From an uncultured Bacillus sp. (GTDB lineage: Bacteria > Bacillota > Bacilli > Bacillales > Cytobacillaceae), in contig CALCRD010000270.1 in the NCBI GenBank assembly GCA_937894355.1, forward strand, positions 1-19,514: DNA of 19,514 nucleotides, given 5' to 3'. The notes under the pieces were generated by a model that was not told where the DNA came from, searched no databases, and worked only from the letters and a program-made list of their open reading frames with translations. Below, piece after piece: positions 1 through 6,308 of this stretch. Positions within the stretch are counted from its first letter, which is position 1, and every line of letters starts with the position of its first letter. Both the position numbers and the translations under genes were made by a program.

Positions 1-37
1 ACCGGTAAAAACAGCACTCTACGCTTGGGATCCTCAT
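1..37 (-). CDS. Start of an unidentified gene, cut by the window edge
   Basis: An ATG at 37-35 is preceded by a perfect AAGGAGG at 51-45 with a 7-nt spacer. It opens a frame of twelve codons (MRIPSVECCFYR) that is still open at the window edge. The start lies 23 bp after the stop of the LacI-type regulator gene, so the two are probably co-transcribed. Twelve residues are too few to assign a function. The strong ribosome binding site and the operon-like spacing are the only evidence that this is real. Confidence 0.6.
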   Translation of the reverse strand, partial: MRIPSVECCFYR

Positions 38-60
38 AAAAAGTCCTCCTTCAATATATT

Positions 61-1059
61 TTAACTAGGCCTGTTAATACAAGGTGCTGTAGATTCTCTT
101 TCTACGATATTATTTCTAATCAGAGTTTTTCGGGGTTCGAAACTTAAATCACTAATATTTTTTCCCAACAATTCTAAAATAGCTTTAGCCATAACTTTAT
201 CATCAATACCCATTACAGATAACTTTGGTCTACATTGAATTCCAAAAGAGCTGCCACCAACAGCAATTATACTTTTTCCTTCTGGGATATCTATTCCTTT
301 TGATTTCAATTCCGTCAAAGCATCAATACCCATCTGCTCATTCGCAGCAAAAATAGCAGTATAATCTATCCCCAACCCCTCTATTCGTCTTACTAATTCA
401 TCTCCACGTTCTAAACCACTTATTTGAACTAGTGAAGTGTCATATGGGATATTATGTTTTTCAAGCGCCTTCCGATAACCGTCTAAAAGCTTACTATGTG
501 TTAGTTTGTGCAGTTCGCCAGTGAAAAAAGCTATTCTCTTATGTCCTTGTTCTAGTAAATACTCCGTCGCTTCAAATCCTGCAAGACGGTGATCTGGGAA
601 AACAAGATTTATGCCTTCAATATCAACTACTCCATTAGCTACAAACGGAACATTTAAGCTCTTTATATATTCAATTATACTCCGATCAAAATCACCAGCA
701 ACTACTGCTCCTTTGACACCTGGGGATTTTAGCAAGTTCATAACCTTGTTATAATCGTCCATAGTGTGATCTACTGTCGTAAAAACAGTTCTCATATTTG
801 CTTCAAATGCGACAGCTTCAAAAGCGCGAAGGCTTTCAAAGTAACTAAGTTGATCCAGACGTCTATTGCATAAGATATAGCAAATCAGATCTTGGATCTC
901 CATATCATTTTGCTCTTTATAACCCATTTTGCGGGCCATCTCGAGTACCTTTTGCGCGGTTTCCTCAGAAATTCTGGTACCCGGTTTGCGATTTAGCACG
1001 AGCGAGACGGTAGTCCGCGAAACGCCTAGTTTTTCAGCTATTTCTTTTTTGGTGATCAT
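61..1059 (-). CDS. LacI-family transcriptional regulator
   Basis: A 332-residue sugar-responsive DNA-binding repressor of normal LacI/GalR length. Residues 3-24 form the N-terminal helix-turn-helix, with the classic recognition helix VSRTTVSLVLN. A hinge around residues 35-48 (RKMGYK) leads to a periplasmic-binding-protein-like effector domain, about 58-325. That domain shows family signatures: the DHRLAGFEATEYLLEQGHKRIAFF region (about 156-179), LLDGYRKAL (191-199), AIFAANEQMGIDAL (236-248) and the C-terminal RESTAP (321-326). The ATG at 1059 has only a modest upstream GAAGG. The gene has its own promoter with operator-like near-palindromes, which suggests autoregulation, and a new gene starts 23 bp after its stop. 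The effector is unknown. Given the neighbours I infer a sugar or sugar acid. Confidence 0.93.
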   Translation of the reverse strand: MITKKEIAEKLGVSRTTVSLVLNRKPGTRISEETAQKVLEMARKMGYKEQNDMEIQDLICYILCNRRLDQLSYFESLRAFEAVAFEANMRTVFTTVDHTMDDYNKVMNLLKSPGVKGAVVAGDFDRSIIEYIKSLNVPFVANGVVDIEGINLVFPDHRLAGFEATEYLLEQGHKRIAFFTGELHKLTHSKLLDGYRKALEKHNIPYDTSLVQISGLERGDELVRRIEGLGIDYTAIFAANEQMGIDALTELKSKGIDIPEGKSIIAVGGSSFGIQCRPKLSVMGIDDKVMAKAILELLGKNISDLSFEPRKTLIRNNIVERESTAPCINRPS

Positions 1060-1104
1060 TTCTTCATACCTTCGTTATGATATTTTTACATTATCCTTGA
1101 CTAT

Positions 1105-1133
1105 ATGTTACCGCGTTAGCAAAAAAATGTCAA
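1105..1133 (-). promoter_or_regulatory. Likely sigma-70-type promoter of the LacI-family gene
   Basis: Read on the minus strand, a consensus -35 TTGACA (1133-1128) is followed after exactly 17 nt by TAACAT (1110-1105), a 4/6 match to the -10 consensus. The start codon lies 45 bp further on. The operator-like near-palindrome GCTAACGCGGTAAC (1120-1107) fills the spacer and overlaps the -10, the position expected for a repressor that blocks its own promoter. Confidence 0.6.
1107..1120. promoter_or_regulatory. Putative LacI-type operator O1
   Basis: The minus-strand sequence is GCTAACGCGGTAAC, an imperfect 14-bp palindrome with a CGCG core (half-sites GCTAACG and GTTACCG). It sits between the -35 and -10 of the regulator promoter. 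A close copy lies 85 bp upstream. That the adjacent LacI-family protein binds here is inferred from position and symmetry only. Confidence 0.5.
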
Positions 1134-1191
1134 GTACAAAAACAAGTTTTTCAGCGAAAACTTTTATAAATCTCTGAGATTAACTATTTTT

Positions 1192-1218
1192 GTTTTCGCG
1201 TTAACCCATATCTGTCAA
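1192..1218 (-). promoter_or_regulatory. Second TTGACA plus operator copy (O2) upstream
   Basis: On the minus strand, TTGACA (1218-1213) is followed by 7 nt and then GTTAACGCGAAAAC (1205-1192). This is the same arrangement and spacing as at the downstream promoter. The -10 equivalent reads AAACAA, so this copy is probably a poor promoter and may act mainly as an auxiliary operator. The operator copies are 85 bp apart, close to eight helical turns. Confidence 0.4.
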
Positions 1219-1242
1219 CGCTTTGTTACATTTTGAGAGTGA

Positions 1243-1283
1243 GAAAAAAAACGGAAGACATTCATCAACCGTCTTCCGTTTTT
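1243..1283 (-). terminator. Intrinsic terminator after the Gfo/Idh/MocA gene
   Basis: The arms AAAAACGGAAGAC (1247-1259) and GTCTTCCGTTTTT (1271-1283) are perfectly complementary over 13 bp around an 11-nt loop. On the minus strand the stem runs into eight consecutive T (1250-1243), the standard layout of a factor-independent terminator. It lies about 80 bp after the stop at 1365. The A/T flanks on both sides mean it could also work from the other strand, but no + strand gene arrives here. Confidence 0.9.
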
Positions 1284-1364
1284 GATTTGATTACCCAGAA
1301 TATCATATGTGTAGTAACGCTTATAGTTTCTTTGATATGTCACTTTTATAAGTCAGTTGAAACA

Positions 1365-2660
1365 TTAGTCCTTTTTCAGTAATGTTGCAATCGAAATTGG
1401 CTTTCCCGTTTCAATTGATTTATTTGCTGCTACCCCGATAAGTAGCGACATCGCCCCGGCCCAACTATCTGCCATCTGCCCTAGAGGATCTTCCCTCACA
1501 CCATGAAAAAGATTATGGCGTAGTAGTTCATCACTGCCCCCATGGGAACCGGTAAAGTATGGTACTCTAAAAGTCTTTACTCCGCCAAATATCGGGTAGA
1601 AGGAAATCTGCCCTTCAGTTTGCGGTTTCAAATCCCCCATGGCTGCCAGGAGGGGATCTATTCTCCTTCCACTCTTCTCTCTCGCTCCTAAATCATAAAT
1701 CTCCTTAGGATAGAACTTCGAGGGCATTCTGCACTCAAGTCTTCCCAGTGATCCATTGATCGCAAGATGCCAGCCTTCAAAGGGTGCACAAGCATCCAGT
1801 GTATATGTCAAGACGGCTCCTCTATCATACTCCACAATTGCACTCATGGTATCATAAATGTTTATTTTTTGATCATAAATGCAGCGATCACGCAAATAGC
1901 CATCTAGGTTTTCATGATCCAAATATATCTCCTTAAGCTCATGATCTAATTTAAGATCTAAATAAAAGGGACACTTCTCTTTTTCTCCACAATCCAAACA
2001 ACGCACGCCATGCTTGCGTCTTTCTTTGCCATAGTAATTTAGCTTCCCAGTGGCATATACCTTTGTAGGCTCTTTTGCAATAAACCAGTTAACCAGATCA
2101 AAGTGGTGCGTGGATTTGTGGAGTAGGAGCCCTCCAGATTTTTCGATTTCTGAATGCCAACGTCGAAAATAATCCGCACCATGGACGGTATCCAAATACC
2201 AATCTAGCTCTACTGAGTAAGTCTTGCCAACCTTTGCTACTAACTCCTTAATCTTAGTCATATAAGGGTGAAAACGACAGTTAAAGGTAACTGTCACTTT
2301 CTTTCCTGTCTCCTTTTCTGCAGCCAAAATCTCTCGGCACTTATCATCAAAAATAGTCATGGGTTTTTCACAGATCACATCTTTGCCGGAGCGGAGCGAA
2401 GCTAAAATCACTTTGTGATGCGTAAAGTCTGGAGTGCTGACAATTACAGTATCACAGTCTACTTCTGCTAACATCTGTTGGTAATCTGTATAAATTGGTA
2501 AATCCAACCCTGTCCGCTCTCTTGCCAAAGCAGCTCTACCTCTATTGCTGTCGCAAAGAGCAACTAGCTGTGCTACTTCTTGATATTTTTTATGCATGGG
2601 CTCTAAAAACATATAGGTTCCACGATAACCTAAGCCTACAATTGCATATCTTTTCTTCAT
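1365..2660 (-). CDS. Gfo/Idh/MocA-family NAD(P)-dependent oxidoreductase
   Basis: A 431-residue cytoplasmic dehydrogenase of the family that oxidises or reduces sugars, inositols and their derivatives. The N-terminal Rossmann fold begins YAIVGLGYRG (5-14). STPDFTHH (75-82) and the family hallmark CEKPM (97-101) follow. The conserved GGLLLHKSTHHFDLVNWF stretch (176-193) supplies the usual catalytic Lys/His/Asp cluster (K182, H185/H186, D188). Residues 221-230 hold three cysteines (RCLDCGEKEKC), a feature of a subset of the family, perhaps binding a metal. The ATG at 2660 has GGAGG about 7 nt upstream. It is apparently a single-gene unit, with its own candidate promoter upstream and a strong terminator downstream. 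The family is certain. The substrate is not, though a hexose, inositol or uronide-derived sugar fits the neighbourhood. Confidence 0.93.
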   Translation of the reverse strand: MKKRYAIVGLGYRGTYMFLEPMHKKYQEVAQLVALCDSNRGRAALARERTGLDLPIYTDYQQMLAEVDCDTVIVSTPDFTHHKVILASLRSGKDVICEKPMTIFDDKCREILAAEKETGKKVTVTFNCRFHPYMTKIKELVAKVGKTYSVELDWYLDTVHGADYFRRWHSEIEKSGGLLLHKSTHHFDLVNWFIAKEPTKVYATGKLNYYGKERRKHGVRCLDCGEKEKCPFYLDLKLDHELKEIYLDHENLDGYLRDRCIYDQKINIYDTMSAIVEYDRGAVLTYTLDACAPFEGWHLAINGSLGRLECRMPSKFYPKEIYDLGAREKSGRRIDPLLAAMGDLKPQTEGQISFYPIFGGVKTFRVPYFTGSHGGSDELLRHNLFHGVREDPLGQMADSWAGAMSLLIGVAANKSIETGKPISIATLLKKD

Positions 2661-2725
2661 CGTATTGCCTCCATTTTAACTAAAACTACAAATCCTAGAC
2701 TACCAATACATAAATCACTCCTTGA

Positions 2726-2755
2726 TTAATAGACAGCTAAAAAATCTATTTGCAA
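2726..2755 (-). promoter_or_regulatory. Candidate promoter of the Gfo/Idh/MocA gene
   Basis: The minus strand shows TTGCAA (2755-2750), an 18-nt spacer and TATTAA (2731-2726). Both hexamers are moderate matches to sigma-70 consensus, about 65 bp before the ATG. AT-rich sequence gives such matches by chance, so this is only a candidate. Confidence 0.35.
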
Positions 2756-3023
2756 ATCCACTAGTTCAAGCTATGTTCAGATCCCCACTAGCAATTGTAA
2801 GAATCACGTATTAAACTCATTCTCAACTTTAGGCATTCAAAGGGAACAATTGTTTAATTCAGTTTGTCCTAATGTTTGAAAATTTGAACCATGGAAATCT
2901 TGTACTGTTTTAGCAAGCCAAGCCGAGTCATATGAAGAATATTATTATGCTAGAAATTTACATTTTTCAGCATTCATAACAACGTCGACAAGCAACTTCT
3001 TAATATTCGGACCATTAACAATT

Positions 3024-3052
3024 GGTTGGAGCATAAGACAAAAACTCCAACC
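3024..3052 (-). terminator. Stem-loop just after the M55 peptidase gene, possible terminator
   Basis: GGTTGGAG (3024-3031) pairs perfectly with CTCCAACC (3045-3052) around a 13-nt loop, starting 4 nt after the peptidase stop codon. On the minus strand no T-run follows, so as an intrinsic terminator it is weak. It may instead protect the mRNA 3' end. Confidence 0.35.
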
Positions 3053-3056
3053 CTGC

Positions 3057-3863
3057 TCACTTATCCAAAACAAAATGCACCATGCAAAGAACTTCGCGCC
3101 ACTGCCCCGTCGTATAGCGTAGCGTCTTGGTGTCAAGCTGTACCATACCAGGATAAACACTATTGAAAAAAGCATCTGCTGGGCGGACAAAGCTCATATC
3201 TAACACGAACCTGTCTGGCATCTTTGGCATACAGGCCTTATAATCACCTGACAAAACCCGGACCACTTCTTCTTCAATGAAATCCACGGCCAGATCCGGA
3301 TGGATGGATGTGGAAGCTGAGCCAAATGCACGCATTGTTTCCACAGTGGTAATCTGGGGAATTAGCCTTTGCGCCTGCTTGCAAACTTCACTATCGCCAC
3401 TAATAAATGCAACTGGAACCCCTAGATCCGCGCTAGAGTATGCATTGAACACAAATTCACTTAATACCTCTCCGTTGAGAAAAATTTTATCGGTTAAACG
3501 ATTGAAGGTATGGGCGACGGGGCTCCCATCGGTACCTACACCGCTATGAGAACCTATCATCAAAGCGACATCAAAAGATTCGTTCTCTATGCCGCTCATC
3601 ATCGCATACATGGATCCCGTATGGCCACGTGTAATGCATGTAGGTTTTGGCAATTGATCAGGATAAATGTTGCGTCCATTGCCATGCGCGTCGCGTACTA
3701 AAACCATCTCTGCTCTACAGGCAAATGACCCACGACATGCAGCTGCACACTCGCGTGTCATCTGTTGGCGAAAATATTCGTATTCAGGGTGGCCTTGTTT
3801 TCCCTCTTCTATGCAAGTAAACCCAGCGCACCCTTCAATATCAGCAGATATAAATATACGCAA
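3057..3863 (-). CDS. M55-family D-aminopeptidase (DppA-like)
   Basis: A 268-residue zinc peptidase resembling Bacillus subtilis DppA, which removes D-amino acids such as D-Ala from short peptides and assembles as a decameric ring. The family motif SxDxEG is present as SADIEG (6-11). The expected zinc ligands and catalytic residues can all be placed: D8, E10, H60 (in RDAHGNGRN), H106 (in GSHSG), H118 (in VAHTF) and E132 (in NGEV). It should therefore be active. There is no signal peptide, so it is cytoplasmic. The start is TTG at 3863, because GGGGAGGT (3878-3871) lies 7 nt upstream. An ATG at 3870 is closer to that site but out of frame. No partner gene is adjacent within 200 bp. A role in recycling wall-derived or environmental D-peptides is inferred from family only. 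Confidence 0.92.
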   Translation of the reverse strand: MRIFISADIEGCAGFTCIEEGKQGHPEYEYFRQQMTRECAAACRGSFACRAEMVLVRDAHGNGRNIYPDQLPKPTCITRGHTGSMYAMMSGIENESFDVALMIGSHSGVGTDGSPVAHTFNRLTDKIFLNGEVLSEFVFNAYSSADLGVPVAFISGDSEVCKQAQRLIPQITTVETMRAFGSASTSIHPDLAVDFIEEEVVRVLSGDYKACMPKMPDRFVLDMSFVRPADAFFNSVYPGMVQLDTKTLRYTTGQWREVLCMVHFVLDK

Positions 3864-3870
3864 AAGCCAT

Positions 3871-4301
3871 ACCTCCCCAGTTTCTTTGCATTGAAAGAGA
3901 CAGATGTCTTACCATAAAAATCATAGAAAATAACCAGTGTTAATTGCATTGCTTAGAACTAGTAACTGTCACAGCGTTCTATAAAATATATACTAACACA
4001 ATCTGTCATTTAATCCCGAAACTTATTAAATCCCCTGAAAGTTATTTTTTAATACCTTTATGAAATCAGGGGTACCCTATATTATATAAAATGCTAAGCT
4101 ATTAATATAGATATCATCCATATTCATTCACGTCATTTGGTCATTTACGTACTCTTGTTGATCCAATAACAGAAATATGTTTGCTCGGTGATACTGGTAT
4201 GTTATTTAGAAATACTAAAATATCCAAAAGCACTCCTAATTAATTTCAAAATTCAGGTTTTGCTGTCCTACTCACAAGCTGATCTAAAGTTACTTAAATA
4301 C
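3871..4301. other. AT-rich intergenic region between the dehydrogenase and M55 peptidase genes
   Basis: These 431 bp hold no credible coding sequence. The only structure I can support is an interrupted stem-loop at 4032-4072. Several AT-rich hexamers could serve as a promoter for the peptidase gene, for example TATGAT about 45 bp before its ribosome binding site, but none has a convincing -35 partner. Confidence 0.5.
4032..4072 (-). terminator. Interrupted stem-loop, possible terminator of the aldolase-dehydrogenase unit
   Basis: On the minus strand CCCCTG and CAGGGG form an outer 6-bp stem. Inside it AAAGGTATT and AATAACTTT form a 9-bp stem with one mismatch around an AAAA loop, leaving a 7-nt one-sided bulge. 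ATTTAATAAGTTT follows rather than a clean T-run. It is some 230 bp after the dehydrogenase stop, so termination here is uncertain. Confidence 0.3.
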
Positions 4302-5237
4302 TCAAAAAATGCTATTGACTGGTTTAAGCCCCTTTTTAAATAACTGGAGGTTTTTGATAATCAAATCGAACATCCTTGCTTTAACCCTTTCAGATACAAA
4401 AGAATTGTGTGGGGTAATTAATAATCTTTCCTCATCCCATAATGGACTGTTGTATTCTAATGGCTCAGATTCGAATACATCCAATGCAGCTCCACGTAAA
4501 TTGCCCTCTTTTAAATGCTTTAATAGAGCTGTTTCATCAATTATTCCACCGCGCGAAACATTAATCAATACCGAACCCCTTTTCATTAAATTAATTCTTC
4601 TTTTATCAAAAAGGTTTTTTGTTTCATTAGTTAACGGCAAAGCCAAAACTACTATATCGCTTTTCGCCAAAAAAGAATCTAATTGATCAATTTTGTACCA
4701 CTGTTCAACCAATGGATCGCTACTATGAATTTTATCTAAGCAAATGATCTTCACACCAAACGATTGGGCTCTTTTAGCTACTTCTTTGCCAATGCTACCA
4801 TAGCCCATTATGCCCAATGTCTTCCCGTAAAGTTCTAAAATATCTTCATTTTCAACCCATAAATGTTTATGCTGATTAAATTCAAAAAAACGAGTGTTTT
4901 TGTAAATTTCTAGCACCTTTAAAATAACCCATTCTGAAATTGGAATGCTATAAACATCGCGTGCATTTGCTAGGGTAACCTGACGCTTTTGTATTTCTTC
5001 TAATGGTAACCTATCTAGGCCAGCGCTTGTGACTTGAATAAACTTAAGGCTCTCAAATCGTTCAAGCCTATTAAATTTAAAAAATGCATTACAGATCACA
5101 AGCTCAATCGATTTAGCAAGGGAGTAATCCATTAACTGTTGCACATCATCATGAAAAAATAGATCATAACCAAGTTCTTTAATTATAGCAATTTGATCTT
5201 TCGAATAAGCATATGCTCCTGTTAAAAGTAACTTCAT
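4302..5237 (-). CDS. D-isomer-specific 2-hydroxyacid dehydrogenase (NAD-type)
   Basis: A 311-residue cytoplasmic enzyme that interconverts 2-keto acids and D-2-hydroxy acids. The nucleotide-binding loop GYGSIG is at 145-150, and an acidic residue (D168) ends the second strand of the fold, which points to NAD(H) over NADP(H). The catalytic triad is complete: R229 in NVSRGG, E258 in DVFESEPL and H277 in TPHNS. The N-terminal substrate domain is divergent from well-known members, so glyoxylate/hydroxypyruvate reductase is the closest general description, not a firm assignment. The ATG at 5237 has AGAGGT upstream. It starts 18 bp after the aldolase gene stop and is surely co-transcribed with it, which suggests it reduces or oxidises the aldolase product or a related keto acid. 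Confidence 0.92.
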   Translation of the reverse strand: MKLLLTGAYAYSKDQIAIIKELGYDLFFHDDVQQLMDYSLAKSIELVICNAFFKFNRLERFESLKFIQVTSAGLDRLPLEEIQKRQVTLANARDVYSIPISEWVILKVLEIYKNTRFFEFNQHKHLWVENEDILELYGKTLGIMGYGSIGKEVAKRAQSFGVKIICLDKIHSSDPLVEQWYKIDQLDSFLAKSDIVVLALPLTNETKNLFDKRRINLMKRGSVLINVSRGGIIDETALLKHLKEGNLRGAALDVFESEPLEYNSPLWDEERLLITPHNSFVSERVKARMFDLIIKNLQLFKKGLKPVNSIF

Positions 5238-5255
5238 TTTGTTACCTCTTTCTAA

Positions 5256-6017
5256 CTAAAGTCCCAAAACTGCATTGTGAACATTACTAAGTGCAGAACA
5301 TAATAAAGATAACTCGGTTCCTATCCAAAAGATATTTATTCCGAGATTTTTCCAGCTTTTTACATTAGATTCGTCATCCATAAATATTCCGATTGACATT
5401 TTATGTTTTCTGCATGTCTTTATCGTTCTTTTAATATTCTCCATTACCTCGTCCGCTTCAATATTTAAACCACAGCCCAAAGAAACTGCCATATCGTAAG
5501 GTCCTATAATAATGCCAGAGACTTCGTTTCCATACTTTGTTAAAATTTCATCTAAAGTATTTACACCTAAAGTGGATTCAATTTGCAAAAATAAAAGCCT
5601 GTTTTTATTGAAATCATTTACTTCTTCACCATTTCTTAAAATACCTCTTCCACCAACACCTTTTTCCCCAACAGGGTAAAAACGCATCGATGATATGGCA
5701 GTTTCCACTTGCTTTATAGTTTCTGTACGCGGTATTAAAATACCATCCGCACCCATATCAAGTGGCTTAGAAATACAATGATATTCAGAACCTAAAGCTC
5801 TAACAATAACAGGTAATCCCATATTATTGCAGATATAAAGGAAATCCCCAATATTTTCTGGGTTAAAAGAACCGTGCTCTAAATCCATTACAAGAAAATC
5901 AATACCTGACTTTTTGTATATTCTTGGCAATCCACTATATCCGATATTGCACAACGCGGTTGATAAAATTACTTCACGGTTTTCTAGCTTATGTTTCAAA
6001 CTCTTTATTGCTTCCAT
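5256..6017 (-). CDS. HpcH/HpaI-family class II aldolase
   Basis: A 253-residue metal-dependent aldolase of the family that includes 2-keto-3-deoxyglucarate aldolase (GarL) and 4-hydroxy-2-oxoheptanedioate aldolase (HpaI). These split 2-keto acids to pyruvate plus an aldehyde. The key residues are in place: the DLEH motif (45-48) with the catalytic His48, the phosphate/carboxylate-binding Arg73 (IVRALGS), GADGILIPR (89-97), the metal ligand Glu147 (LQIES) and Asp175 (IIGPYD). The length is typical. The ATG at 6017 has GGAG about 12 nt upstream, a weak site. It is the first gene of a two-gene unit with the 2-hydroxyacid dehydrogenase, behind its own promoter at 6077-6049. Substrate length and chirality cannot be read from sequence. 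A sugar-acid route is inferred from the upstream glycan genes. Confidence 0.92.
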   Translation of the reverse strand: MEAIKSLKHKLENREVILSTALCNIGYSGLPRIYKKSGIDFLVMDLEHGSFNPENIGDFLYICNNMGLPVIVRALGSEYHCISKPLDMGADGILIPRTETIKQVETAISSMRFYPVGEKGVGGRGILRNGEEVNDFNKNRLLFLQIESTLGVNTLDEILTKYGNEVSGIIIGPYDMAVSLGCGLNIEADEVMENIKRTIKTCRKHKMSIGIFMDDESNVKSWKNLGINIFWIGTELSLLCSALSNVHNAVLGL

Positions 6018-6048
6018 ATTTTTTTCAACTCCATAACACTATTAAGCT

Positions 6049-6077
6049 ATTTTATCCTTCTCAATGGATAAGTGCAA
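6049..6077 (-). promoter_or_regulatory. Promoter of the aldolase-dehydrogenase unit
   Basis: On the minus strand TTGCAC (6077-6072) and TAAAAT (6054-6049) are separated by exactly 17 nt. Each matches the sigma-70 consensus at 4 or 5 of 6 positions. It lies 31 bp before the aldolase ATG and after the hairpin that closes the preceding operon, so the position makes sense. Confidence 0.6.
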
Positions 6078-6148
6078 AATCCTCGTTTCCCTAAACAACA
6101 GGCTATTATCCTAACATAATAGAAGCTTAACATGCAATAAAGGAACAG

Positions 6149-6187
6149 GCTCTCCCCTGATCTCTTACAGCAAGATCAAGGGAGAGC
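6149..6187 (-). terminator. Hairpin terminator of the eight-gene envelope operon
   Basis: GCTCTCCCCTGATCT (6149-6163) and AGATCAAGGGAGAGC (6173-6187) pair over 15 bp around a 9-nt loop. The single mismatch becomes a G-U wobble in the minus-strand RNA. The RNA continues CUGUUCCUUUAUU, which is only moderately U-rich. It lies about 120 bp after the last gene of the operon and before the aldolase promoter, so it very probably separates the two units. Confidence 0.65.
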
Positions 6188-6308
6188 TCAAAGCAATAAA
6201 TACTTTTTAAAGCTGCCTTATTGGAGGTTAAACAAGATTAGAATTAACTTGTTTGGTACGATAGTTCAATTTTCTCAGGGCAGTTAGATGTTGATTAAAT
6301 TTTTAGGA

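Larger units (their letters stand above)
1060..1364. other. Intergenic region between the LacI gene and the Gfo/Idh/MocA gene
   Basis: This 305-bp stretch has no credible gene; the + strand frame across it is a shadow of the regulator gene. It holds, from right to left, the intrinsic terminator of the oxidoreductase gene (1283-1243), an upstream TTGACA/operator copy (1218-1192), an 8-bp inverted repeat (GCGAAAAC at 1154-1161 with GTTTTCGC at 1192-1199) and the likely regulator promoter (1133-1105). Confidence 0.7.
2661..3056. other. Intergenic region upstream of the oxidoreductase gene
   Basis: These 396 bp separate the M55 peptidase gene from the oxidoreductase gene and contain no convincing gene. 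Near the right end is an 8-bp stem-loop (3024-3052); near the left end is a candidate promoter (2755-2726). A perfect 10-bp palindrome AACAATTGTT sits at 2845-2854 and a near copy at 3018-3028, but AT-rich DNA makes these by chance. I see no RNA gene or mobile element. Confidence 0.55.

Noticed and set aside
929..1177. An 82-codon + strand frame over the regulator gene start and promoter
   Set aside because: It runs antisense to the conserved helix-turn-helix region, has no ribosome binding site and its product looks like no protein family.
2845..2854. Perfect palindrome AACAATTGTT with a near copy around 3018 as an operator pair
   Set aside because: A 10-bp A/T-dominated palindrome is expected by chance in such AT-rich DNA; neither copy is placed at a convincing promoter.
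2945..3190. An 81-codon minus-strand frame overlapping the end of the M55 peptidase gene
   Set aside because: It overlaps the conserved peptidase frame by over 130 bp and its hydrophobic product is a frame-shift artefact; no ribosome binding site supports it.
3967..3975. CTGTCACAG palindrome upstream of the M55 peptidase gene as a regulator site
   Set aside because: It is only four pairs around one base, has no second copy and no defined promoter nearby.
4309..4686. A 125-codon + strand frame inside the 2-hydroxyacid dehydrogenase gene
   Set aside because: It lies wholly antisense to the catalytic part of a clearly conserved enzyme and has no start signal; a shadow.
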